Source: Nemertoderma westbladi | Lineage: Eukaryota > Xenacoelomorpha > Nemertodermatida > Nemertodermatidae | Length of the DNA: 25,693 nt | NCBI GenBank assembly: GCA_032718475.1 | Contig: JAUCBJ010005865.1 | Coordinates: forward strand, 1-25,693 | Direction of reading: 5' to 3' | Part shown: positions 9,133 to 17,632 of the stretch, piece after piece | How the letters are laid out: each line of letters starts with the position of its first letter | Numbering within the stretch: the stretch's first letter is position 1 | Notes under the pieces: generated by a model | The model's input: only the letters and a program-made list of their open reading frames with translations | Database searches by the model: none | What the model was told of the DNA's origin: nothing | Program-made: the position numbers and the translations under genes

Positions 9133-9363
9133 TCATAGGCGCTTCTGGTACCGTTTTCTGTCGCTGTCGGCTTTATCCTCGAATGGTTTTTTCTGACTGG
9201 CAGATAAACTTCTCCATTTATTACCAGCTAGTTTGCCGAATTCCGGTACGGGTAACTGTTGGCCTGATCTCTTGAGGTCCTCCCGCAGTTTGTTAGTAAA
9301 ATGTATATATGCAGACAATGGTCGCTTTTTTCGAGGACCAGCTTTCTTCACGGCTTTCGTCAT
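9133..9363 (-). CDS. minimal single HMG-box protein, 76 residues
   Basis: The start chosen is the ATG at 9363 (MTKAVKKAGPRKKRPLSAYI). The frame is open further upstream, but that part is hydrophobic and unlike the family. After a short basic lead the chain is one HMG box: RPLSAYIHF, then FGKLAGNKWRSLS, then KKPFEDKADSDRKRYQK. It stops immediately after the third helix (RL-stop), with no acidic tail and no second box. Box aromatics and the KRPLSAY minor-groove wedge are conserved, so it should bind and bend DNA in the nucleus. Possible readings are an HMGB/NHP6-like architectural protein, a sperm-type chromatin protein, or a retrocopy or exon fragment of a larger gene. It is a single exon. No function beyond DNA binding can be stated. 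Confidence 0.75.
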   Translation of the reverse strand: MTKAVKKAGPRKKRPLSAYIHFTNKLREDLKRSGQQLPVPEFGKLAGNKWRSLSASQKKPFEDKADSDRKRYQKRL

Positions 9364-10057
9364 AATGAATATTTGATGGTAAAAATCAAAGATAGTAATA
9401 AATAACAATGATTGAGACAAACAGTAGACCTTTGGTAATTCTGACAGTTCGTGAAAAAGAAAGTATCTCAACACTAGGACCTAGCAGATAACATAAAAAT
9501 AAAGCTTGGCCCAAGGCCTACTACTGTTATGTTAGGCATTAGTATAGTATCTATGCCCAATTTTTTTCTTTTTTTCTTTTTAGATTAAAAGATTTTGTAC
9601 ATGTGGTTTGGCTTTGTACTGTATCATCAATTATATTATCAATTAATCATCAATATTACATCAATTAATTATTATTATTCTAGAATTATATATTATTGTT
9701 GCTATGGTTACATAAATAAAATAAATTTCAATTTATTTCATTTTCAATTTATTTGTTATTGTAATGCTTATTTATTTCTTATTCATATTGACAAATATAT
9801 TTGAGGATTAAATTACGTTTTAAATTTTTTTGCTAGCTAATAAGAAATATTAGCTAAGATAAAATAAAAATTACTAGCTACTGTACCATCTTTTTGTCAG
9901 ATGGCCAAATATTTGTTCTAGAATAAAAAATGTCATAATAAAAGAAATTTTTAATGTTAAGTTTTAATTTTTCAATTATGATTAATTTCAATTATGACTA
10001 GCTAAATATAAAGTACTACTGTAGCTAACACAAAATCAAAATTACTGGCTACCATCT
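9364..10057. other. AT-rich intergenic stretch, no gene seen
   Basis: This is very AT-rich, with pyrimidine runs (about 9560-9583) and TTCTAGAA octamers at 9678 and 9916. The frame at 9595-9804 is almost all Y, I, N and F from AT-rich codons and is rejected as a gene. Confidence 0.5.
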
Positions 10058-10059
10058 TA

Positions 10060-10967
10060 CACCATGTCCTGGAATATAGTGTCGTTATTCAGGTACATGG
10101 TCCCCCCCCCCCACATTTTTCTACAAATCTTAATGAGATTACATGAAATATGAAACAGAGATAGTTTCACCTCCCTCCTCCTCCATGGGTGGGCCAGAAT
10201 CTTTATTTTGGCTTTCAATCTTTAGCTACAAGCGTTTGAAAAAGGTGTATCCGGCTATTTTTCACAGGTCACAGTGCAATCATTCTTCGACCTTATAGTG
10301 ATTTGATGATATCAATAGAAAGCTGCCCATGCAAGGATTCCAAATATGTAAAAACATTTGAAATTGGGAAATTGGAATTTGGGAAATAGCTGATATATTG
10401 GCGTTCGAATTGTGCATGTATTTGCTTCCTCCGCAGGCCATTTATTATATTTAATAAATACACAATGTTCTAGAACATTTTGTTTATTCCTTACGTAGCT
10501 GGGCAACAATGCAATGCTTCTTTAATTATACTATTACGTAGCTATTCATAAATAAACAAAATGTTCTAGAATATGGTATTTTTATTTAATAGAATAAAAT
10601 AGCCTCATGTAGATGCAAAACCATGCAACTTTTGAACGCTCATATCTTAGCTAGTTTTCAACGAAATTTAGATTATGTTACATATTTGGAATCCTTACAT
10701 GGCCAGCTTTCCATCAGTACCAACAAATCACTATGAGGTTGAAGAATAACTGGAGTGTAACTGGTGAAATATTACCGGAGACACATTTTTTAAACGCTTG
10801 TAGCTAAAGAATGACAGCAAAAATAAAAATTCTGGCTCACCCGCGGAGGAGGGAGGTGAAACTATCTCTATTTCAAATTTCATTTAATCTCAATAATATT
10901 TGTAGAAAAATTTGGGGGGGGGGGGGGCATGTACCTGAATAACGACACTATATTCCAGGACATGGTG
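10060..10967. mobile_element. complete 908-bp fold-back MITE with TA target site
   Basis: The element begins CACCATGTCCTGG and ends CCAGGACATGGTG, with TA on each side (10058-10059 and 10968-10969). Its two arms, each about 400 bases, are inverted copies that meet near 10510. Each arm carries a C run (10101-10112) or the matching G run (10916-10927). The centre has its own inner palindrome built on AATAAATACACAATGTTCTA. No protein is encoded. TA target sites fit Tc1/mariner-type mobilisation (inference). Related copies are at 2203 and 13191-17378. Confidence 0.85.
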
Positions 10968-10991
10968 TACTGTCAGAGGGTCAAATGTTTG

Positions 10992-11620
10992 TTCTAGAAC
11001 AAAAAAACCATGATATAAACCGATAATCACTAATAATTTTAATCAATATTTTTAAAATTTGAGCATAGATACCTACTATACTAATGCCGGTGTGTTAGGT
11101 ACGAGTGCCCCCCACCCCCACCCCTCAAAATGTTTTATACTAGGTAGTTTTTGCTATTTCTTTTTTAGATGTTCTACTGTAGAACATGTTGGCTATTTAA
11201 AAACATTGAAAATTGTTCTATAACTAATATTGTATGTTCTAGAATATTTTATAAAAATAATAAAAAATTAATGTTCAATTTTTCTTATAGAAAAAAGGTT
11301 CTAGAATATCGTAACTATTCAGAACTAGAAAAAAAATATTCTAGAACAAAACTATTTTTATTCTAGAACATTAAAAAGTATATAAGTATATTTTATAACG
11401 TTCTAGAACATGTTAACTAATTCAGGAAACATTAAAAATTGTTCTAGAACAAATATTTTATACTCTAGAACATTTTATTAAATCATTAGAAATTAATGTA
11501 GGCCTACTATTTTTCTTATTGAGAAAGGTTCTAGAACATGTTAGCTATTCAGAACTAGAAAAAAAATGTTCCAGAACAAAAAGGACTGTATTTATTCTAG
11601 TAGATTAAACATACAATATA
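10992..11620. repeat. tandem duplication (about 233-bp unit) packed with TTCTAGAA
   Basis: A unit from about 11168 repeats from about 11401. Each copy has GAACATGTT, ACATT(G/A)AAAATTGTTCTA, a TTTTTCTTAT block, GGTTCTAGAA and ATTCAGAACTAGAAAAAAAAT in the same order. Exact TTCTAGAA octamers lie at 10992, 11237, 11299, 11339, 11361, 11401, 11442 and 11529. No gene lies here. Confidence 0.7.
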
Positions 11621-11940
11621 GGCCGATATACTTTAAGTATATTTTTTTAGATTTTTATCTAATTTTTATCGCCAAGCTGAGGTGAGGAGAGGATTATAAT
11701 GTTAGCTACTGAAATGTTTTTGTAATAGCTAAGTTTTAAAAAAAGATTTCACTGTACTATAGCTGTAATTATATAGGCTCTACTTAGAAATTGTTGATAC
11801 ATTCTGTAGTAGGGCCTAGACTTATTAGCATATGTACAGTAGCAGGCATTTTAAAAGTGACAAGAAAATGGGTAATATCTCATCATGAAATCCAGAACAA
11901 GAACTTCTTATCTACTGTACTATATAATCGTCTTAAGGCC
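11621..11940. other. intergenic stretch, no gene seen
   Basis: AT-rich sequence with TACTGTA words. A frame starting at 11791 runs into the GC-rich MITE and is not supported. Confidence 0.4.
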
Positions 11941-12083
11941 ATGATACACCACAGGAGCGGTGAGCGGCAGCGACGAGCGGCCGCGGCGAGCGGCCACTTT
12001 TTAAAAATAGAACACATTATTTTCTATGTGTGATGATACACCACAAATGGCCGCTGCCGCTCGCCGCTCCTATAGTGTATCAT
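11941..12083. mobile_element. 143-bp GC-rich palindromic MITE
   Basis: The ends are inverted copies: ATGATACACCACAGGAGCGG on the left and CCGCTCCTATAGTGTATCAT on the right. Inside, GAGCGGC and GCCGCTC repeats extend the pairing, making a GC-rich hairpin in very AT-rich surroundings. A direct copy of ATGATACACCAC also sits near 12032. No clear target duplication was seen, so the superfamily is not assigned. Confidence 0.7.
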
Positions 12084-12361
12084 ACCAAAAGTCGCCCTTC
12101 ACAGCGGCTCAATTAGTTAAAACCCTCTTAGCTGTAGAAAAACATTGAACCTTTACAATATTCTAGAAAATATTATTTCAGTGTGTCTAAGGCTACTTTT
12201 ACGTAATAAAAAAACATATTTTTTACGCTTTATTTTTTATAAAATCCGTTCTAGAATAAAATATATGTATATATATATATCTAGAACATTATCTTTTTAT
12301 GATACAGTAAATACAGCAATAGTTAACATGTCCTACTGTAGAATCTCCAAAAAAAGACAGC

Positions 12362-12556
12362 AACTCTGACCCGCAACTATGTGATCTCATTCCTTTCATA
12401 GAAGCTGAATACCAGAACCGCAACCTCTGTCCCACAACTATCTGATCTCATTCCTTTCATAGAAGCTGAATACCAGATCCGCAAACTCTGTCCCACAACT
12501 ATCTGATCTCATTCCTTTCATAGAAGCTGAATACCAGAACCGCAAACTCTGTCCAA
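12362..12556. repeat. 60/61-bp tandem repeat, about 3.2 copies
   Basis: The unit contains AACTATCTGATCTCATTCC and TTCATAGAAGCTGAATACCA. Copies start near 12362, 12421 and 12481 and are almost identical, so the array expanded recently or is kept homogeneous. Units are directly adjacent with no variable spacers, so it is not CRISPR-like. Confidence 0.85.
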
Positions 12557-13190
12557 GAATCATATACTGTAGTAAGGTATTACAGTTAATATCAATATAA
12601 ATATATAAACAGTTGTTGTAAGCCTAGGCCTACTGATACTGTCATATACAGATGTAGGCCTACTGTACATTAGGCATACTTTTGATATGCTACAGTATGT
12701 ATATTTATTAGAAAAAGGATAATAATTGTCATCAATTTTGAAAATTTGAAAAAATTTTGAAAAAAACTTACATAATTGTGTGCAAGGTGGCACTTGGCAG
12801 CGTTATGACCCGAGTTACTTTATGTACCGAGCGAGCGCAGCGAGGGAGGTTTACATAAATAAACATTTAAACAAGGGTCTTTTAAGACTGAAAAGTGACC
12901 TTTGCATGACTCAATTTATCAGCGTTTGGAATGAGAAGAAAATCTTTATTATAATTATCGTTTTGGCATTTGAATTGTGCACATTATCGTACATTGTTAG
13001 AAGACATTTTAGAGCCAAGTGTGCCTTCCATCAGTAAAATTACTGATGGATGGTAGACATTACTCTAAAATGTCTTCTATTGGACACTGTTTCCAAAATT
13101 ACCCATTTTATTTACTTTTATGTTGAAAACATATTGAAAATACTGTATATGAATCATAGCTACAATATATTTATATACATATTGTATATA
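12557..13190. other. intergenic stretch with one hairpin, no gene seen
   Basis: Two GTAGGCCTAC-like words and AT-rich DNA. A frame at 12780-13037 has no recognisable domain. An 80-base hairpin at 12999-13078 is listed separately. Confidence 0.4.
12999..13078. repeat. 80-base near-perfect hairpin
   Basis: AGAAGACATTTTAGAG (12999-13014) pairs perfectly with CTCTAAAATGTCTTCT (13063-13078). An inner stem CCATCAGTAA/TTACTGATGG closes a very short loop, separated from the outer stem by an internal loop of about ten bases. The size resembles a microRNA precursor or a tiny MITE. The sequence alone cannot decide. Confidence 0.6.
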
Positions 13191-13781
13191 CACCATGACC
13201 CCTAATATAGTGTCATTTTCTGAAGACACGGACCCCCCCCCCCCCCCTCCCAAAGTTTTCTACAGATCTTTATCATATTGCTTAAAATTTGAAACACAAC
13301 TAGTTCAACTCGCCGTGATTGTTACCATGAAGCCGGAATTGTCGATTTCGCCTTTACATTTTTTTTATAAGCGTTTTAAAAATGTGTCTTTTGCGAAATT
13401 GCACATCTCCTATCATCGCCATTCTTCACATTAACCTCGCTTTATAGATATCATTAGAAAACTTTCGTTACAAGGATTCCAAATATGTAACAATGTTTGA
13501 TTTTCGTTGAGAAACAACTGAGATATAGGCGTTCAAAGATTGCAAGAATTATTGTTAGATAGATAGATAGATAGATAGTTTCATTTTATTTGGGAACATC
13601 CAGGGCCTTCATAAAATAACAGACACAGAGCTGCCCTCAAAAAAATAAGAGGCCAAGTAGGAAGTTTTCAAGAATAAAATCATAAAGGATTTACACAAAT
13701 TGCCAATGGAGTTATGTTCTAGAACAAAAATAATTTAATATTTTATTAAATACTTGTTGTGTGTTGTGAAATTTTGAAATT

Positions 13782-14685
13782 ATGGTTAGACACTGCAGTG
13801 TCAATAACTGTGAAAGTGGGAGTCAGCGGAGTGCATTGAGAACTGTTTTTGCTCCACCAAAAAACGTCGAAAAGAGAAAGTTGTGGCAAGAGGCACTACG
13901 CGAAAATGGTGTAGTCACATTAACTGATAGTATGGGAGTTTGTGAGAACCATTTCATTCCAAGTCATGTGATTGGAACAGGGCAAAGAAAGCGCCTTCAT
14001 AGAGATGCAACACCGTTTTCGTGCCGGGGTAATGTGGGAGTAAGCTCAAATTCATTTGCATCAACTGCAGAGAAGAGAAGACTTGTAAATGAGGGTGAAA
14101 GACTAGATGCGGAGATCAGAGAGTTTTTGTCAAGTGACATAATAGTGTCCACATCTCAATTCGATGAGGGCGAACTATCTGAACCAAACAAGCTATTCTA
14201 TAACTTAATCCAAAATAATGAAAATGTCCTTCATCTTTTCGGAGAGCATGGTGAAAGCGAAGCTGGTTCTTTAGTCAGTTTAGACAGCAATGGCATGGTG
14301 AAAGTTTTCGTTAACGGTAAGAAAATTACGTTGCCGGGGCACTTGACAAAATGGGAGAAGATCTCTCGATATAGTGAATTGAATAGTGTGTTAACCTTTG
14401 CCAAAGAAGTCGAATGGAATGAAATACATAATGTTAATTATATAATAATTAAGTAATTTAAAATAGTTAATTATATATATAATAATAATTGCATTATTTG
14501 GACAGCTGCTCGGCATGTCAAAGTGTAAAAGTGGTCACAAAATGGGTGAGGGAACATCGTTGCAGCGCCGGCTGTCTAATATTCTTCTCAATAATTTCAG
14601 AAAAAACGTCACAAACGAATCAACAAAACGGAAAAAGCAGATAGCTGACGACAAAAAACTCAAAAAGTTGAAAAGTGTTGGATGA
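13782..14685 (+). CDS. THAP-domain protein, two exons, inside a DNA transposon
   Basis: Exon 1 starts at the ATG at 13782. Its first 80 residues are a THAP zinc finger: C5, C10, C54 and H57 form the C2CH site, with the invariant W35, F58 and the closing P78 (ATPFS). A middle region without a recognised domain follows. The first frame stops at 14456. A second exon at 14506-14685 (acceptor TTTGGACAG) reads LLGMSKCKSGHKMGEGTSLQ and ends in a basic KRKK/KKLKKLKS tail. A phase-0 donor at 14433 (GTTAAT, weak) joins the two, giving about 276 residues. THAP domains bind DNA and occur in P-element-type transposases and in host regulators. No RNase-H-like catalytic part is visible, so this is either an accessory protein, a remnant, or a captured gene. 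AATAAA follows at 14784. Confidence 0.8.
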
Positions 14686-14783
14686 TGGAACTATTTACGT
14701 CAACATTTTACAAACATGATCGAAATACTAATTCTTTTTGTATAATTTATCTATGAAACGCAATCTTTAATTTCAGTTCAGAA

Positions 14784-14789
14784 AATAAA
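14784..14789 (+). terminator. poly(A) signal of the THAP gene
   Basis: AATAAA lies about 100 bases after the predicted stop at 14683-14685, still inside the transposon. It supports a complete transcription unit within the element. Confidence 0.5.
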
Positions 14790-14985
14790 GTAAATGTGTA
14801 ATTAATCATTCACGTAATATCAATAAATTATTATCAGATATTAATGGTATCATCAATAAAAAGTTAGCTTACTTTATAACGAAATGGCTTTATATATAGA
14901 TGGATATAGATATATAGATAGATATAGATGTATAGGCTACTGTATATAGCTTACAGATAACGAAAAAGAGCCCTTACTTACCCGT

Positions 14986-15290
14986 TGCTAGGGCGAAAGT
15001 CATACCCGATATAGTGGGGTGGGTGTTGGTCACATAGCCCCAAACTTGTTAGTTCAGCCGTTGCTAAGGAGAAAATATATGTTGCTATGGTAACTAAAAA
15101 TGTGTCCATTAAACTCCCCATACACGATATAGCACTGATTTCTGTTGATCCAATGGCCACAAAGTTGTTTGTTTACCCATTGCTAAGGAGAAAGTCACTG
15201 TTGCTATGGTAACTGTGACTTAAAAATGTGTCCATTAAATTCCCCATACACGATATAGTACTGATATGTGTTGGTCCCATGATCATAGAG
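14986..15290. repeat. subterminal tandem repeat (about 120 bp, 2.7 copies) with X-box palindromes
   Basis: Units start near 14986, 15061 and 15180. Shared words are GTTGCTAAGGAGAAA, AATGTGTCCATTAAA and CCCCATACACGATATAG. The first unit lacks its middle. GTTGCTATGGTAAC occurs at 15081-15094 and 15200-15213 and fits the RFX X-box pattern. Subterminal repeats are often transposase-binding sites in DNA transposons (inference). Confidence 0.65.
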
Positions 15291-15721
15291 TGAAATGAAG
15301 TAACACTTCCTACTTGGCCTCTTATTTTTTTGAGGGCAGCTCTGTGTCCAGGCCTGTTATTTTATGAAGGCCCTGGAACATCCCGAAATAGGCTAAAAAC
15401 AGCGCACTGCACAAATTAAAATTAAAGATCAATAAAATTATCACCAAATATACACAAGATGTTACATAAGCGGCTTAAGTTATAGCTTTAAAATATAAAA
15501 TAAAATAAATAGAAATAAAAACAACATTTAATACAGACTATTAAAAAGATAATTTTTAGAGATTTCTATCAAATTTACAGTACACTGTAAAATCACATGT
15601 GCGAATACTATTTTTGAATGACTTTACACTTAAATTATGTAAAACCGTATCGTTTGGTAAACCATTCCATATATTGACTACTTGATTAAAAAAGGTGTTT
15701 CCAACATTGTTAGTGTTGTAC

Positions 15722-16006
15722 TTAGTACTTTGTACTTAGTACTTGTACCTCTAGTGGCCCCGTAAGTCGACCGTTCAAAATATACAGTCTATCTGGATCT
15801 AACTCAACAAGGTTATGCCAAATCTTATAAGTGTACAGTAGATCTCTATGTAAACGCCGTACTTCTAGTGACTCTAAGTTTAAATATGATAACCTCTCCT
15901 TATATGGAATTTCTGGGTCCAAATTGCATCTTGCTAAAATACGCCTGGTAATGAAGCGCTGCACGCTTTCTAGTTTGTCAGTTAGGCCATAAAAAGGTGT
16001 ACTCAT
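15722..16006 (-). pseudogene. C-terminal fragment of LINE reverse transcriptase
   Basis: This frame of about 94 residues holds ESVQRFITRRILARC, YKERLSYLNLESLEVRRLHR and DLLYTYKIWH, the post-palm region of CR1/L2-type ORF2 proteins. A frame change near 15725 leads into FFNQVVNIWNGLPNDTVL, which ends at a stop near 15558. It is part of the dead LINE copy. Confidence 0.75.
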
Positions 16007-16256
16007 GAGGAAGGGATTCCAGACTGTGCTGTTGTATTCCGGAATCGGTAGGGTATAACTTTTGTAGGCTGTACATAGCGGCTCTTTGTCCGAGGTAATA
16101 AAGCACCTAAATAGTTTATGCAGAGATCTACAGTACAGTATAAGCTGAATTAGAAATATTCGAGATATGCTTGGAAAAAATTAAATTTCTATCAATGACT
16201 ATACCTAAATCGCGGAAAGATGCCACATTTTCGAGTCTAACACCATTCAAATAATA

Positions 16257-16604
16257 TTAAGCTTCTTCGCCTGTCTTCCAAAGTGTAAGTATTTTACACT
16301 TGTGGGTGGCAGTGTTTAATTGCCAGGCCGTGCTGGACCAGGCTCCAAAAATATTTATGTCTTGCTGAAATTCCGGCCGTTCGGCCGTGTTATCAAAGTT
16401 TCTAAACTGTTTGGCATCATCCGCGAATAGGCGTGTGTTTGCACCATTAACTAAATTATTAGGCAGATCATTAATATAAATAGTTAACAATAATGGTCCG
16501 GCACATGAGCCCTGTGGCACACCAGATATTACAACATGATAATCTGAATAGGTTGAACAGAGTCTAACTCTTTGAATCCTACCACATAAAAAATTTTGAA
16601 CCAA
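16257..16604 (-). pseudogene. palm-domain fragment of LINE reverse transcriptase
   Basis: About 115 residues with the RT motifs SGVPQGS..GPLLLTIYINDLP and LFADDAK, the catalytic FADD version of YXDD. Upstream coding sense continues in another frame to about 16820 (YTDYSKAFDSVVTNKLL, GFVQGRS). The frame shifts make it non-functional. Confidence 0.8.
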
Positions 16605-17380
16605 TTATACACATTACCTGTGACACCATAACACTTTAATTTAAATAGCAACTTATTAGTAACTACACTATCAAAGGCTTTGGAGTAGTCTGTGTATGCT
16701 ACATCGCAAATTTTGCTATCAATAGCTTTAGACCAATTATGAACACAATCTAATACTGTAGTTGCGCTTCAGCGCTGCGACCTTGCACGAAACCAAATTG
16801 GTTGTCACTAATTAATTTGTTAATTGTTCGCTACAGGCCATTTATTCTATTTAATAAATACACAATATTCTGGAACAATTTGTTTATGTATGATTAGCTA
16901 CGCATATAGATATTGTATAGGCATACCATTGTAGCCAACAAACTCATAAAATAATAACACGTTCTAGAATTTTGTGTATTTATTAAATAGAATAAATGGC
17001 CTGTATCGAACACTAATTCTTGCAATCTTTGAACGCCTATATCTCAGTTGTTTCTCAACGAAATTCAGATATTGTTACATATTTCGAATCCTTGCAATGC
17101 AAGCTTTCTATTGATATGACAAATTAAGACTAATGTGAAGAATGGCAATGATACGGATGATGCGATTTCGCAAAAGACACATTTTTAAAACGCTTATAAA
17201 AATAATTTAATGGCGAAATAGACAATTCCGGCTTCATCGTAACAACCACGGTGAGTTGAACTAGTTGTGTTTCAAATTTCAAGCAATATGATAAAGATTT
17301 GTAGAAAAATTTGGGGGGGGGGGGGTGGGTGGGGGGTCCGTGTCATCAGAAAATGACACTATATTACGTGTCATGGTGTA

Positions 17381-17621
17381 TAGCTGTAGTAGTAGCCTAC
17401 TTGGCACTGTTTGAATAGAAAGTGTGTTAACTATATATTTTGAAAAAAATAATGTTCTATATCTGATTACTCCAGAACAATTTTGGAAAAAAGTTCTGAC
17501 TCCGTTTAAAAAAAGAATAAAAAGATGAGATATCGTTCATAAAACGTGTTGATAATCAATTAAAAATGTATATTTTTTATGTATATTTCATATGTTTGTA
17601 ATCCTTTTTTTGCAATTCCTT
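17381..17621. other. AT-rich gap between the fold-back MITE and the LINE copy
   Basis: No gene or repeat was recognised. Confidence 0.4.
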
Positions 17622-17632
17622 TTTTACAAACT

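Larger units (their letters stand above)
13602..15374. mobile_element. 1.77-kb inverted-repeat DNA transposon carrying a THAP gene
   Basis: Ends are AGGGCCTTCATAAAATAACA at the left and its complement at the right. The inverted repeat extends about 70 bases (13602-13671 against 15308-15374) with one 6-base indel. GGAACATCC flanks both sides exactly (13593-13601 and 15375-15383), a 9-bp target duplication. The flanks are the 3'UTR of the LINE, which is continuous once the element is removed. Inside are the two-exon THAP gene, its poly(A) signal and subterminal tandem repeats (14986-15290). An 8-9-bp duplication would fit Mutator- or P/hAT-like elements, but no catalytic domain was seen, so the superfamily stays open. 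Confidence 0.8.
13557..16822 (-). mobile_element. 5'-truncated LINE (CR1/L2-like) inserted in the fold-back MITE
   Basis: On the minus strand the copy starts at 16822 inside the reverse transcriptase and ends at the left with AAATGAAAC and a (TATC)n tail (13557-13580). The 6-bp duplication ATTGTT flanks it (13551-13556 and 16823-16828). Readable blocks in several frames are GFVQGRS, YTDYSKAFDSV, SGVPQGS with YINDLP, LFADDAK, and the C-terminal blocks YKERLSYLNLESLEVRRLHR and FFNQVVNIWNGLP. That order and the C-terminal motif fit the CR1/L2/Rex group. Frameshifts make it dead. Its 3'UTR is interrupted by the THAP-carrying element at 13602-15374. Confidence 0.85.
13191..17378. mobile_element. 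TA-type fold-back MITE split by a nested 3.3-kb insertion
   Basis: The left part (13191-13556) begins CACCATGACCCC and the right part (about 16829-17378) ends CATGGTG, with TA flanks (13189-13190 and 17379-17380). The parts are inverted copies over the arm, including the C run at 13232 and the G run at 17313. They are related to the uninterrupted element at 10060-10967. Removing 13557-16822 and one copy of ATTGTT restores an uninterrupted central segment like that of the relative. Confidence 0.85.

Noticed and set aside
12362-12556. CRISPR-like array
   Set aside because: The units are directly adjacent, have no unique spacers, and the DNA is animal; it is an ordinary 60-bp tandem repeat.
12780-13037. 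85-codon ORF with a hydrophobic stretch
   Set aside because: Starts in GAGCG-repeat DNA and runs into a hairpin; one hydrophobic run in AT-rich DNA is not enough evidence.
14314-14325. Strong-looking splice donor GGTAAGA inside THAP exon 1
   Set aside because: It is in the wrong phase for the second exon (a stop follows at once), and the frame after it still reads as coding.
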